From: Gymnopus androsaceus JB14
Taxonomy: Eukaryota > Basidiomycota > Agaricomycetes > Agaricales > Omphalotaceae
NCBI GenBank assembly: GCA_009733575.1
Contig: ML769623.1
Span: 40,512 to 104,511 of the forward strand
DNA length: 64,000 nucleotides
Direction of reading: 5' to 3'
Both the position numbers and the translations under genes were made by a program. Below are positions 1 through 11,635 of the stretch, piece after piece. The first letter of the stretch is position 1, and each line of letters starts with the position of its first letter. Below the pieces are notes generated by a model. It was not told where the DNA came from. It saw only the letters and a list, made by a program, of their open reading frames with translations, and did not search any database.

Positions 1-1291
1 ATAAGGACTTCCAAAGGAGTCAGAGCTTTAGTTATCATGCAATGAGTACTACTGGATTATTATTCAGTGTAACCCAATGTGATAGTTAAAAGCTAAGTAG
101 TAATAATATAAATATATTCTATATAGCATATTGGTGTGCATGTGAATGCCTTGCTGCCAGTTAGGGATTACATCAGCGAAAATGGTCTTTGGCCTCATCA
201 GCACCTGGTATTCCCATGCAGCGATTGCCAACTGTTGGCCATCTGATGGTAGTGCTTGACCAGGCCTTGCCAGCATATTACCATCTGCTAAAAGATTTGC
301 CAATTTCCCTGGATCTAGTGATAAATTGGCCATGGTTGACCAAGGTTTACCAAGGAATGCCAGGTTGGTAAACCTTTGCCAATCATTGCCAATCTTGAAG
401 TTCTGCATATACACAGAGTAATCCCAATACACACTTGAAGTACTTAAAATACTTAAAATTTCTACATAGTTTATTAGGTGAAAGGTTCTTGGAACATGTG
501 AATGGCATATAATCAATCTCATAAGTAATCTTAACTGTTCTCACTTAATGAAGCAGTAAGCAGTGTTGTGCCATGTAAGTCAGGAAATTAGCGCTTGTTC
601 ATTCAGAAAGGTTGAGAGCTCAAATCCCCATCTCTGCAGTGAATAAGAAATGGTTTAGAAATATAACTAAGTGAAGTGACAAAAGAAACAAAGTGGGACT
701 AAGTATTAAAAGTATTCATGTAGTTTTGATTATTATTGTACCACCTCCACCAAGCTTGACCAGACATTGCATATGCTGCAAACTTGTTGAATATCACCAA
801 CTTGGCATGCTTGGCCAATGTCAAATATATGTGATAAGGCACTTTGAAAAATCCACCAGTTCTTCAAGGTATGCCTGGATGGTAAAGTTGGTAAACCATT
901 ACAAACAGTTACCCTCAAATTCATATTTTGCTGATGCTTGGATGGCCTGAGGACACTTAAGGATACTTTGGTCTTCCAGGCTTGCATAAGTCAAGCCCCT
1001 TATTCCTGGGCTTACTGATGGAAACCTATGGGATCCTGAGGCACCCTGGGGATACTTTTGTTGGGTAAAAAACAATTCTCGTACTTCATCATTTAGCTGT
1101 ATCTTTTTATGTAATCTCCACATTTATATCACTCAAACCTTATTATCTCATTGAACTCATGGATTTTTAGACATATTTCAAAGTATACATACTTATTTGT
1201 TGAGACTCATTAATGTCTTACTAGCCTTGAGTTATGACTTGGAACACCTCACTTATGATGCTTAAGTAATAGTAGTGCACTCACCACTGAG
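1..1291. other. Gene-free stretch with degenerate short repeats
   Basis: I see no supportable gene here. Two blocks (about 200-400 and 740-960) resemble each other loosely and are rich in short TTGCCA/TTGGCA and GGTAAACC words, so they may be old copies of one repeat. The open frames on both strands are short, overlap each other and lack splice structure or recognisable motifs. Confidence 0.5.
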
Positions 1292-1921
1292 TAGGGCTCT
1301 TCACCGTATCCGTAGCCTACGGTATACGGCCGTAAAATACGGTGACCGTTCCGTACCGTCTCAGATTCTTGGTCATGGGACCGTACCGTATCTGGTACGG
1401 TAATTCCCGTATTTTACCGTACCATATACGGGAATACGGCCGTACTACGGAGGCTACAGGGAAGGTTTCGATAAAACTGTTGCATTAAAATGATCATTGA
1501 GCTACATACACTATATTTCAATCTTTAACATAGTATAGTGTTTCAGTTACTTCTGCCTCGATTTTGTGCTTCCAATCTTCAGGTTTTGGTGAGGATTGAC
1601 CCAGTCACACAGTGTGACAGATGTGTTACCCATGTCTGTGTAGCGTTCTTAAGGGTGATTATCCTGACTTCATACAAAAATATTTACTGGACTCTCAGAG
1701 TAGCAATTGTACCTCTTACAGGTGCATTATATGGATAGAAAAATGGTACTTGAATGATTATGTTTGAAACTCCGTACCGTATCCGTATACGGCCGTATTT
1801 TTGCCGTACCGTACCGTAGAGCAAAAAATCAAACCGTATTCGGCCGTACCGTAGCTGCTCCGTACCGTATCACGGGAAATTTTCACCGTACCGTATACGG
1901 TACGTACGGTGAAGAGCCCTA
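1292..1921. mobile_element. Non-autonomous hAT-like element with CCGTA subterminal repeats
   Basis: The ends are inverted repeats starting TAGGGCTCTTCACCGTA at 1292 and its complement ending at 1921. The flanks carry a perfect 8-bp direct repeat CCACTGAG (1284-1291 and 1922-1929), which is the target-duplication size of hAT elements. The outer 160-170 bp at each end are packed with CCGTA/TACGG words in both orientations, while the centre is unrelated sequence. No transposase is encoded. hAT assignment rests on the TAGGG-type end and the 8-bp duplication. The perfect duplication suggests a fairly recent insertion. Confidence 0.85.
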
Positions 1922-2485
1922 CCACTGAGTAAACCCTAGTAGCACTGCATTGACTGAACATTGTTACATTATCTGTAAGATAGCATCTCCATGCCCACCT
2001 TCTACAATATCCCTTCCTTCTCTACTATTTCCAGCAGCTAGTATAGGTAGAGATGTAGCATGGACCATACAATTATGGAAATAAAGGTTAAATTTGGGTT
2101 ACATACAGGTATGGATTTTGTTGTGGAAACCCAGCTTTGAATGTGTATTATTGACAGTGATTCTACCCTATTTCCCTCAATACCATCATTCATCACAAGA
2201 TTGTCTCCCCTTGAGCTTGTATCTAGGAGAAAAGATTGACAGTCTAAATTTTAAAAAGTTCAGTTTGTTTCAAGAAGCTTACTTAGCTCAGGATCCTCAG
2301 TTTCATGCCCAATGTAGAGATTATATCCCTCCACCTTCTTCAAGAACTCCTCATCCTGATCATGAGTCAGGGAAGTAGGTATATGAGAAGCTAAAAATGC
2401 ACTCAGGGTATGTTGAGATTGGAATATGTTATAACATCCTCAAAACCTGGGTGTTCTGAACAGAGCTGTACAGCTCTGTCCAGAA
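1922..2485. other. No recognisable gene between two hAT-like elements
   Basis: The stretch between the two elements contains one short open frame on the plus strand (2094-2378) without recognisable motifs. Near 2460-2485 CAGAGCTGTACAGCTCTG forms a short palindrome just outside the next element. I see nothing else. Confidence 0.4.
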
Positions 2486-3215
2486 TAATGATCTTCACGA
2501 GTCCCGGTTAGGGACAGGTACCTGCAGGTAGATCCGTGGGAATACCTGCAGGTATTGTGACCCGCGGGTCCCGGTACCGGGTTCCCACGGATCCCTGCAG
2601 GTCACAGGTCATGATTTTAATTTTTTTAGTGACCTGCAGGTACCTGCAGGTCATTGTGGACAAATGATTTACATACTTGACCAACTATATCTTACTTCTA
2701 TAAGCACTAAATAGTGTACCAGAATATTAAGAATAGTGTGCTGTATCTGTACTTGTACTACTATATGGTATTAGAGTACCAAGTCCAATATATACCACTA
2801 GTATTAAGTAGTATAATGAAACTCCATTGCTTATTTTCAGTTAGTGGTAGAGCCCTGGGTCCTTGTATGCTACCCAAATTACTATACTTATTAACCTGTT
2901 ACTACTAATATAATACTTACTAGTACTGACAAAGTTGAGAATAAGTACTTTATTGTCATTGAATTGATTCCAGTTGATGCTAATAGTAGTTACTATAAGT
3001 ATTAGTAGCATATTAACTAGTAACAAGTACTAAAAATCTATAGTAAAAACTATAACAGGTCATGTAGGTACCTGCAGGTATACCTGCCACGGATCCCGGT
3101 CATACCGGACCCGTTTCCCACGGGTTTTGGCAGGTCACAGATCAGGGTATTTCACCCCCCGGTACCTGTGGCACGGGTCCCGGTATACCGGGATCCGGAC
3201 TTGTGAAGATCTTTA
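2486..3215 (+). mobile_element. Non-autonomous hAT-like element with CCTGCAGG subterminal repeats, copy 1
   Basis: Inverted ends TAATGATCTTCAC...GTGAAGATCTTTA are flanked by a perfect 8-bp target duplication GTCCAGAA (2478-2485 and 3216-3223). The first and last 150-170 bp are dense in the palindromic words CCTGCAGG, GGTACC and CCGCGGG; the centre is AT-rich. A second copy in reverse orientation lies at 40281-41074 with its own 8-bp duplication, which proves mobility. There is no transposase, so it must be moved by another element. Confidence 0.88.
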
Positions 3216-4132
3216 GTCCAGAACCCACAGCACTCATAGAGCCCATAGCAAGGTACCCCTCTGTCCAGAACTGTGGGATGCTATGGATTCCACAGGAGCA
3301 ACATCTGTTGTTGTTTGTCAGGCCTCTATTCAATATCAAATATATCACTCTTTTGAAATGTTGTTTGCCTGGGCCTGGCTTGCAAGAGTAAAATATTCAT
3401 AAATCATGATTGACAATTTCAAACACTACTAGTACAACAAAACAAGTCTATTGACAGTGTAGTACTAATATGCTGGCTACTAGAATTGAAAATGCTACCT
3501 GACTGCTACCTCAATGTCTACCTTGAAATCCTCCTTCAGTAGAGCAAAAAGTCATAAAAAATGGGGATATCAAGGAGTGTGCAAACAATTAAGTGCTGAT
3601 ATGACCTTGGGGGAGGGTGGCCTCCAAGGCCTTATGGCTGAAACATTTTTTATGATCTAGGACCTAGTGCAGGCATCTGGGAGCCTTAAGACCACCTATT
3701 TTGAGTCTCTAAATGTTGAATGTGTGTGTTTTTTCTGATTTTTTTACTCATTTGGAGAGGCAAAACATGATTATTGCCCACATTTAGTTTGGATTTGGTT
3801 TAGCTCAGGGTGAAATCTCAACATCTAAGCAACATTCCACCTCAGATTGAAGCATGTTTACTGCACCAAAAACCAATAAGACATCCAGATCATTCTTTAT
3901 CAATCCATAGGAAAATATGTGTCTGAGAAGTGAACAGAATTTTTAACTTCCAAATTAGGAAATCAGTGTGGGAAAATAGTTCTATATGAGGTGCAGGAGG
4001 GGTGGGAGGGGGTCACTCAAGACCTTAAAGGCTGAAATATAACATCATGTGGAGGCTTCTTGATCCCGTACCACGGAATTTTCCCACGCATGCATGGCGG
4101 CTTTTTTGCGTTGCTGGTAACCCCAGGGCACT
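3216..4132. other. No recognisable gene
   Basis: Low-complexity AT-rich sequence without a convincing reading frame. Two blocks share the phrase of a GGTGG or GAGGGTGG run followed by CAAGGCCTTA or CAAGACCTTAAAGGCTGAAA (about 3605-3645 and 4000-4040), an old dispersed repeat of about 40 bp. Confidence 0.4.
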
Positions 4133-5262
4133 ATGCTGGCTGTCCTTGGGGATAGGACAGGAAGATGGGCAGTGAGCCACACCCTGCTCAGTGTACAGAA
4201 GGCTTTTGGCCATCATCTTCATGCAGGACTTTCAACATTACCTCCCCAGAATGATCTGGAGCTGGGGAATGGTGGGATACCCTGCCGCTGGACTTCTCTG
4301 CCAACAGTTGGACAACACTTTTTTGCTGGCTGTTCTCTTCTACCACTACCAACCACATTCCATCCAATCCAATTCACCACCTTTGGCCACTGTGTCTTCC
4401 TCCATCTCTTTATTTCACTCTCATGCTCCATCCTTGATCTGGGCCTACAATGGCACTGTTATGGGAGCCACACATGAAGACCATCCAGTAAATTCATGGT
4501 CCCCAGTGTGGTCAGAAGCTCTAGGACTACCACAGGGACCTGTCTAACCTATGCTTGCGGATCTATTCCTGGGATGCGGGGAGTGGTCCACCCAAACCTG
4601 CCACCAGCCAGTAGTATGGCTAGCAGAGCAAAGTGAGCACTGTCTGGATTCCTGTTGTGACCAATCACTGCACTGTGGTGGCATGTGCCCAAAAATCCAG
4701 TTGTACAATGGTGAGAGGAGAGAACTGGCTCATTTTGAAGGAAATGCAATGGGCAAGGTTCTCTGGACTTGGGAAGGGGGTAATAGGGACTGGGGGGTCA
4801 CAGGAAGGAGGCAAAAGGAGCAGAGGAAGTGGGATTAGTCTTTCTCCTTACATTACATCTCTTCACCATGGACATTACTTGACCTATGCAACATCTGGCT
4901 AATCAAGCCCTAGCGGCTAGATGGGATTTATCCTGTCGGGGCATCCATATATCTTTGGGAACTCAACGTTGTTGGCAGACTCACACACCTAGGCAGTTAT
5001 GGAATTACTTTCCGATATGTATGTACTTAGACAGGTATTCGCTACCATATGCTCACGCACACCGGCAAATAAACGAGGAATTAAATAAAAAATCAAAAAT
5101 AACATCATTTCTGGACTTTGTGATTGAGCACCCCTTGGAGGATATTGATTTTGAAAACTGCCAAGATCTTACTATCAGACTCGGAGTCAAGTTGAGCTCA
5201 ATGGTGGGGGAGGAAGAGAAGTTGAACTCATCAAAACCGCATTGTGCACTGATTAAATAGTG
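4133..5262 (+). other. Cluster of unrecognised open frames
   Basis: Several frames of 90-124 codons overlap on the plus strand (4133-4477, 4191-4547, 4551-4838, 4886-5260). Only the second half of the last one, from about residue 60, has protein-like composition with many charged residues. It follows a short stretch reading IHISLGTQRCWQTH. No domain is recognisable, and overlapping open frames in different phases argue that most are chance. A decayed host or element gene is possible. Confidence 0.25.
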
Positions 5263-5413
5263 TCCAATGGCCCTGGTGCCATTGTCATCAGCTTGGAATG
5301 ACAGCTGTCAGAACGGTCGTGCAACAGTCAACCAACAGTAGCCTATAGGAACTCATAGGACCTCACAGCATTCATTCCACAGTACTGTACAGTGCTGTGG
5401 CTTTTATGGGTTG

Positions 5414-5932
5414 TTATAAACTACCATACTTACTGTGGCATTCACCCAGGTTTTGCTGATGAAATCTGGTCAACTGAATTGCCATGGTGCCAAGCAAAGT
5501 TGTCAAGTAGTAAATGTCATCAGATTCCAGACTAAGTATTTTGAAGTTTAAAAAGCAGATCAATCCATCTTGAAATGAAGTCTGGTTTCTGCTCCTGAAA
5601 TTAACTGGCCACACTTCTTTGTCTTATCCCTAAGTTTTCGTCGCTTCCAGAACTGCTCCATACGGTTTAGCACTTTATATTTGCTTGAAAATCAATGATG
5701 AACATATCACTTGTATGGAAGCAACGAGCATGTCAAAAACTTTCCTTACATGAACTGGACTCGGAATTTCTCCATTCTGTTTCTGCTCTGCTAAAAATCT
5801 ATTGACTTCACTAGATATGGTTTTTTGCATTCCATTGCAGTTTTCCATTCTTTTTGCATTCATTGAACTACTGGAGTAGAAAGAAAATAAATTTGCCATT
5901 CTGTAGCATCCAAGCCTGCATATACTGTACAA
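5414..5932 (-). pseudogene. Coding-like minus-strand fragment, unknown product
   Basis: Two protein-like stretches lie on the minus strand. One (about 5850-5730) reads KTISSEVNRFLAEQKQ and then PSPVHVRKVFDMLVASI; the other (about 5690-5565) reads NRMEQFWKRRKLRDKTKK. They have plausible amphipathic composition but are in different phases and are not linked by clear splice signals. I do not recognise a family. It could be the remains of a transposon accessory gene or of a host gene. Confidence 0.3.
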
Positions 5933-6066
5933 TTACAATCATTAGTTCAGTCATGTGTTATCCTTGAAAAAAATCAGAATGCAGTATTAATTTTTTCTCA
6001 AATTTTCAGATTTCTTTTGTATTTTTTTCAGTCAAAATTTTCGGAATTATTGAACCAACAATCATA

Positions 6067-6243
6067 ATGGTACAGTACCTGGTGGATCTTGATGGGGAAA
6101 CATTGACACAACAACAACAAGTTAGCGAGATTGTAAACTTTCTCCATCAGCTAGCACAGAATCAGATGAACATGCAGAATGCCATTGCTGCCATTGCCAA
6201 CAAGGGGGTTGGAATTGTGGATAAGATGCCTGCGACAGCATGA
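6067..6243 (+). CDS. Short 58-residue frame, possibly a Gag-like first exon
   Basis: The frame begins MVQYLVDLDGETLTQQQQ and continues into an alanine/asparagine-rich helix-like segment (QNQMNMQNAIAAIANK), ending with TGA 22 bp before the element at 6266. The glutamine-rich amphipathic composition resembles the N-terminal part of Gag-like proteins of LTR retrotransposons, but there is no zinc knuckle and no other retrotransposon part nearby on this strand. Function unknown; the resemblance is an inference. Confidence 0.25.
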   Translation: MVQYLVDLDGETLTQQQQVSEIVNFLHQLAQNQMNMQNAIAAIANKGVGIVDKMPATA

Positions 6244-6265
6244 ACATAGGCAATATTTTCTGCAA

Positions 6266-6437
6266 TAGGGATGTTTCGCTGCGGCAAAATTTGCCAGTGG
6301 CAGAGGCAAAATTTGCCAAGTTTTATGGCAAATTTTTATGGCATGACGTAGTGCAAACCTTATGGAGTGCGGCCAAATTTGCTATATATTACGGCAAATT
6401 TTGGAGCAGCAAAATTTGCCGCAGCGAAACATCCCTA
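6266..6437. mobile_element. Small non-autonomous element, TAGGGATGTTTCG family, copy 1
   Basis: The 172-bp element has about 30-bp inverted ends beginning TAGGGATGTTTCGC and ending in the complement. Internally GGCAAAATTTGCC-type palindromes recur several times. The family is shared with 11636-12220. I could not find a target duplication: TTCTGCAA on the left, ATATCCCT on the right. The TAGGG ends suggest the hAT superfamily. Confidence 0.7.
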
Positions 6438-6571
6438 ATATCCCTGATAGCATATCCAGAACTGTGAGGAAGTTTGAAGTCCGGCAATCTTGAGGATGTA
6501 TATCAGGATTTAGGTGAGAGATAAGTAGTTGCGCTGGTGGCCGCCGCCGATCGCTCGCGCAACTGGTTGGT

Positions 6572-7690
6572 TTATTCTTCTTTGCTGTCTTCTACAACAA
6601 TTCTTCCATTTTCGTTCCCTTCCTCCCCTTCCTCTTCTCCTTGGTACTTCTCATCCTCTAGTCTTGGCTCCTTCACCTCCTTTCCAAACTGGCCCGTTTT
6701 CCGGAATGCTCCGGTTAGCTCCAGGAACTTTGCTAAACCCTCTATTCCTTCTTCGGTGCCCAGAATCTCATCCAGCTTCGTATTCTCAAATACTTCCCAA
6801 AGGATATCACGGTGATCGGCATATTGTTTGCAGGATATAAGGTTGTGTTCTCGGGATTGGAATCGGTTGCCACAAGGGCATTGTTTGTCTTCAGTCGGGA
6901 CAAACTTTGCGTAGTATTCGCCGATGAGCGCGTGGCGCGTCCGACATTGAACGAGCCATCGGCAAACATCTCGTTTGGTGTTGTTGAAGTAGTCTCTGGG
7001 TTTCCATCTCGGTGCTATCCTCCTCGAGCTGGCACCTGCTTCCATTGGGCTTGCCATTTGGCCAAAGCCCTCCCTTTCGAGATTTGGCATGCATGCGTAT
7101 AGGTGTGGAATGTCGGTGCCCACAGCTACTCTGCTTCTTTCGATAACTCGTCTACCCTCTCATTTCCTCGGATCCCTTCATGTCCAGGACACTAGGAAAT
7201 CTCGACTGTATGGGCAGGGTCAGCTTCGAGAAAGGACTCGATGCATTGTCACAATCGCTGTGCATATGCTTGGCATGTGGCAATGGGCTTTTGGTCATAG
7301 ATGGTGGTAATTGCTGATGAGCTATCTGCAAATAGGTGTAGGTGTTTAATTTATTGTGCTGTTCTGCATAGCTGATGGCTTTTGCAGCTCCATGTGCTAA
7401 GCCCGCGATCTCGGCATTGTATACCTCTGCTGTCAATCCCATCCCTCCTAGTTTTGTAAAGACTTCATGTAGATATCCAACAAAGCCGAATCCAGTCATC
7501 AGCCTTCCATCTTTCTTCTGCTGGGATCTATCAGAGTACAGGAGGAGGTGGGAGTCGAGTAGTGATAAAAGTGAGATTTGGTGGTTGTGCTCCTCTGCAG
7601 CTTCCTCCTCCTGCCCTAGAGTGCCGCTGACCTTTAACTTTCCATTTCAGTCCCTTTCTGTGCGTCGCCATGGAGTATTAAACGGTTGGA
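6572..7690 (-). pseudogene. 3' end of a LINE-type retrotransposon: RNase H domain and C-terminal tail
   Basis: Read on the minus strand, an RNase H fold is visible in order. It starts with LLLYSD near 7530, where RSQ stands in place of the usual GS. Next come AEVYNAEIAGL near 7420, FADSSSAI near 7330 and finally CPGHEGIRGNERVDELSKEA near 7180-7130. These supply the four acidic positions of RNase H. After a frame change, a tail (7123-6572) has RTRHALIGEYYAKF and a CPCG...H...C cluster, the usual end of fungal LINE ORF2 proteins. A stop (TAG where W is expected before CPGHEG), frame changes and missing upstream reverse transcriptase show that it is a 5'-truncated dead copy. Confidence 0.75.
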
Positions 7691-7729
7691 TCGTTTCACC
7701 TTCCTGTGGATTATAGGTGAGTAATCATA

Positions 7730-8850
7730 TTCTTTCCCATGTATTTCGCTTAGCTAGATGCTTTTTTGAATTAGGAGGGTAGCGGGACTTTCAGTATTGG
7801 TTCTTCGCTATCCCTCCATTGACCAGGTTATGTTTCCCGAGTCGGTGCAGTCGGTCGGCGTACCTGGCACTGGCAAGGTCGAAAGAGATATTGATGGGTG
7901 AGATGGATGCGTCGATCTCCATAGCTGGTATGGCTGTGGTAACGTGAACATATCTTTCTATCTATCTATGGCAAATATTTCACAAAGCTTTACATCGTCT
8001 TATATCATTCAAAAATTAGAATCATTCCGTGGTGCTCCCTAGCTATACTCCTCTAGCTTCTTTTCACTCTAGATTGAATGAAATCAATTAAAAATAAGAA
8101 ACCATGGGATAGGTGTGTTTGTAACAGTTTTTCACTGAGCTTGAACGAGATTCGAGTTTTGCAACTGGCATGATCATACCCCGGCTCTGCTGACGCCCAC
8201 TAGCTTGATATACTTATTCCGAAAGTTGCTATCTTGTTCTCCAAGTTGTACAGCTCGGTTGTGTGACCAGTCCTTGACTTTCAGCAAGGTAAGCTGTTGT
8301 CGTTCAAGCGCCTATCCAAATTTTCGTTGTATGTACTCTGAATCAGCAAAACCTGTATCTTTGCCAGAGCTATTAACAAGCTGTCAAACTGCAATGGAGC
8401 ACTGTAGAATGCTATGCAATGGGTAACCTTGTGTCGGAGTCACTAAGAATTTATTGGTTCGCTGAGTGCCCTCGTCTAGCTGCGATTTGTTCAAAATATT
8501 CTGGTTAGGTCCTTGACTGCGGCTGTGACCTGTGACATCAAAACAAAGAAAAACTTTTAAATCTCTCTCTCAAAAAAAGAATTATGTTGCGATCTTTCAC
8601 CATGACAAAATGGCTGTAGCCTATGGCCTGTGACTGCCGAACTGATCAAAATGGTACAGCGCATCTTCATGTACTTGAGAAGTCTCAGTCAATTAGAGTC
8701 ATGATCATAGAAGCTACTGTGTGTTCTTATCTTTCTTCTCCATCTGGCGCATCGCTAGTCTGTAGCGACAGAAAATTAATAAGGAAATATTTGTATTATT
8801 GGGAAGCTGTCATGTCAGATGCTCCCTTAGTTCTTCAACAGGAAAGTAAC
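7730..8850. other. Intergenic; likely upstream region of the gene at 8963
   Basis: No gene that I can support. Short open frames at 8205-8426 and 8623-8901 lack motifs. The last of them runs into the TATA region of the following gene and is probably fortuitous. Confidence 0.4.
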
Positions 8851-8856
8851 CTTGCA

Positions 8857-8863
8857 TATATAA
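8857..8863 (+). promoter_or_regulatory. TATA box of the gene at 8963
   Basis: TATATAAG lies about 105 bp upstream of the start codon, followed by a pyrimidine-rich TCTCTCTTTCG tract near 8930-8947. This spacing fits a 5' leader of roughly 70-80 bases. Confidence 0.55.
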
Positions 8864-8962
8864 GGGAATCATTGCTTCTATTGAGAAAGTTCTTCGCATA
8901 AAGACCACTTGTAGATTTATTTTATCTCTATTGTCTCTCTCTTTCGAACCTTCAATAGACCA

Positions 8963-9960
8963 ATGTCTCAAGATTTTACCAATGCTAAAGTTGGTAAGCC
9001 TACATTGATTATGACTTACTATTATGCGACTAAAAATTTCAATAGAAACAGGTTTAGGAGGGGCTGGGTTCAGTGGTGGTACTGGAGGGCGGGGTGGTGA
9101 TGCTAGTTCTCACAATGGAACCAACATAAACAGTGGAAATCAAACAAGGGGTGAATATTACGGTAAATGCTATGTCTCACTTGCGAATTTCCATGTTTAA
9201 TTTACTCCTGTTGTTTGGACCACAGTGAAAGAATCATTCAGTGAGTACTTACTCATGGTGACCTTTGAATCTACTCCAAGGTCTCCTTTGAGATTGGCAT
9301 TATCAAGCTACTAAGATCTTCCTAGTAACTTTTAGGAACTTTCAAATTCAAATTCATATCAGTTCTTTCCTTCTCCTCTTAATCTTGATTTTCTGCATGT
9401 ATCAACAAGCTTTTTATGTGAGCATTTCACAATCTGACAAAGATTGGCATAGACTGAATAGAATAATCACCTCTTTTTCCCTTATTACTAGACTATTACT
9501 GTTCAAGTAAACACTCTCTTCGATGCAGCTCTTCTGAACCTTGGTGCACCTGCCTTTATGTTTTCAAATGACAGTGAACTAGATGATTTCTTTACAAATC
9601 ATGGCATACCATCTGAGTGGCTAGCTATTCTTCCTGTCATTTGGCCTAACCAAATGAATGGCCTACTAGTGCCAGATCTCAATCTCCTTGGGGTGCGTTT
9701 ACTTTTCTGGTTGCAGAATTTTCCTTACTTATGTCCTGATATGCCCATAGGCAAAGTCTATGCCAAACAACAAAAGTGTCATTCTTCTGCTGATACCCAA
9801 GCATTACCCAGCTTTTCACATCTGGAATAGTGGCACCAAAGATATTCACATCTTCTTCACATCTTCTTCCTTGATTGCATCAATCATAGAACAAGGTGAG
9901 CCATCAACAAGCCCCACACCTACTCCATTCACCTTATCCCTTGGCCTGCGCAAAAATTGA
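8963..9960 (+). CDS. Five-exon gene, unknown product, apparently intact
   Basis: Exons 8963-8993, 9046-9162, 9226-9240, 9529-9692 and 9751-9960 join in frame with GT...AG introns, giving about 178 residues. The start MSQDFTNAKVETGLGG leads into a Gly/Ser/Asn-rich low-complexity segment, then a more ordered part with FMFSNDSELDDFF, IPSEWLAILPVIWPNQMNG and VILLLIPKHYPAFHIW. Exon 3 is a 15-bp microexon. A further intron may start at 9896 (GTGAGC), so the C-terminus is uncertain. There is no signal peptide and no family I know. Unlike its surroundings it has no premature stop and has an upstream TATA box, so it is the best candidate for a working host gene here. Confidence 0.55.
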
Positions 9961-10191
9961 ACTTCCATGGTCACTTGACACACAAGAGGGTGAAGAACAG
10001 TTAGTGTGAGTATCTTGTTACTTTTTTAATTACTTTCACAGTCACTTACTTAGCAAACGTGGTCCAAGTAGTGTACTCATAGTTACCTTACTTAGATATA
10101 CTTCTGTTTTAGTTACGATTGCTTTCATGACATTATGACTCCTATATGCTTTACCTATATATATGTGCTTATGACTCTGCATACCTCAGAC

Positions 10192-10752
10192 TAGGATTTT
10201 AAGGTCCAATCCAATTCAGTTTATTTGCCATATTTTCAATGAATCATGAATTGCACTGGTGCATGCTTTTTTGAAAATTGGATGAACTGTAAACTGGCAC
10301 TGGTTTAAATTTTACATCAGCACAGTTCAATACAATTCATCTGGTTTAAACCAGTTCTAGTTTAGATCTGTTCAAATCTGTTTAAACTGACCTGAACTGG
10401 GCATTTTTACATCTAAAGATAGAGTAACTCAGCATAATAATGCTAATCCAGCTGGTAAATATCCTATTTATCATGTATACACTATTAGAAATGTAATTTT
10501 AGTGTAATAAGAGTGCCTAAAGCTCTTCTGACAAGTGTAAATGTCATTTTTGAATAGTTTACATCAGCATTAATTTGCACTGATTTAAACTGATGCAATG
10601 CAGTTTCAGTAATTTTCAAAAATTGAATGCACTGTGAACTGGCACTGATTTAAACTATACATCAGTCCAACTTTCAGCAGTGCATTTTTTGGTGCAATTC
10701 AATGCAATCCACGGTTTACATGCAGTTCATTGAATTGGACATCAAAACCCTA
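10192..10752. mobile_element. Non-autonomous hAT-like element with TTTAAAC-rich interior
   Basis: The ends are imperfect inverted repeats (TAGGATTTTAAGGTCCAAT at the left; complement of TAGGGTTTTGATGTCCAAT at the right). The flanking 8-mers CCTCAGAC (10184-10191) and CCTTAGAT (10753-10760) match at six of eight bases and differ only by C/T changes, consistent with an aged 8-bp hAT target duplication. The interior repeats GGTTTAAACC-like and ACTGGCACTG words. No coding capacity. Confidence 0.7.
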
Positions 10753-11635
10753 CCTTAGATGCTTATGATCTATTTCTGGCACTGAGTTGTGCTTCCTTTA
10801 CGCTGCTTACTTAGCGATAACTTTGTATCAGATTTATGATCTTTACTTATGGGTGATACAAGTAACAAGATACTTATGATCAACCTCTGGGGCTAAGACT
10901 TATACTGTTGACTAATCACTCCTGTATCTGTATCCTATCCATCCTTGCAGTGCCCGTTTCCATCAATCTATCAAACTTAGTAAATATACCTCTCCCTCCA
11001 AGTTGATTTTTCTGGAATGGGAATAGGAATGAATCAGGCTCATTCTAGTGAGATTAACTCTTCCACTCCTCCATTGGCATTCTCGCTACCCATTTGTTGA
11101 GACCATCCACCTCTTTCTATTAGAATATACTCCACCTAGTAGGACACTTCTGTTTATAGACATAAACTTATTTACCCATTGCCTATGTTTCAGTTTACCT
11201 ATGTCAACCATGAAATTAACTTATATAACTGACCTAGCAACCCCTGACTCCCTCAGTTATACCACAATTATGTGCCCAACTGAGGTGAGTTTGTCTTTCT
11301 TTTTTCTCTTTTTAGATGAAGCTCAACAGAATATAAGTTGTAAAATTGATGAGACGAAAGTTATTGAATCTTAAAGACCATGGTCATGTTGGCGGTCAAA
11401 CTGGTGGTTGAAGAAAGACAATCACACACTGGAAAGAAACAACAATCTGCTTGGCAGATTTTTAGACTGATAGCGAAACAATCAGTCCATCTCTCAATGA
11501 AACCGAAAGCCAGACTGAAATAATGAATTTCGGCCAGACTGAAATTCTGGCTGACAAAGGGTGATTTGGCCAACCACTCAGTCAAGATAATATGACCCCC
11601 GAAAGTCTACAGTTTAGGGGGCCTGATTCATACAC
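10753..11635. other. No recognisable gene
   Basis: One plus-strand frame of 108 codons (11048-11374) is hydrophobic and pyrimidine-driven without motifs. A minus-strand frame at 11361-11585 overlaps it. I regard neither as supported. Confidence 0.4.

Noticed and set aside
4133..4838. Gene family of three overlapping frames
   Set aside because: Frames overlap each other in different phases and on both strands with no recognisable motif; chance open frames in a GC-richer stretch explain them.
6266..6437. 8-bp duplication for the TAGGGATGTTTCG family
   Set aside because: Looked for at both copies; the flanks do not match, so hAT assignment of this family rests only on the ends.
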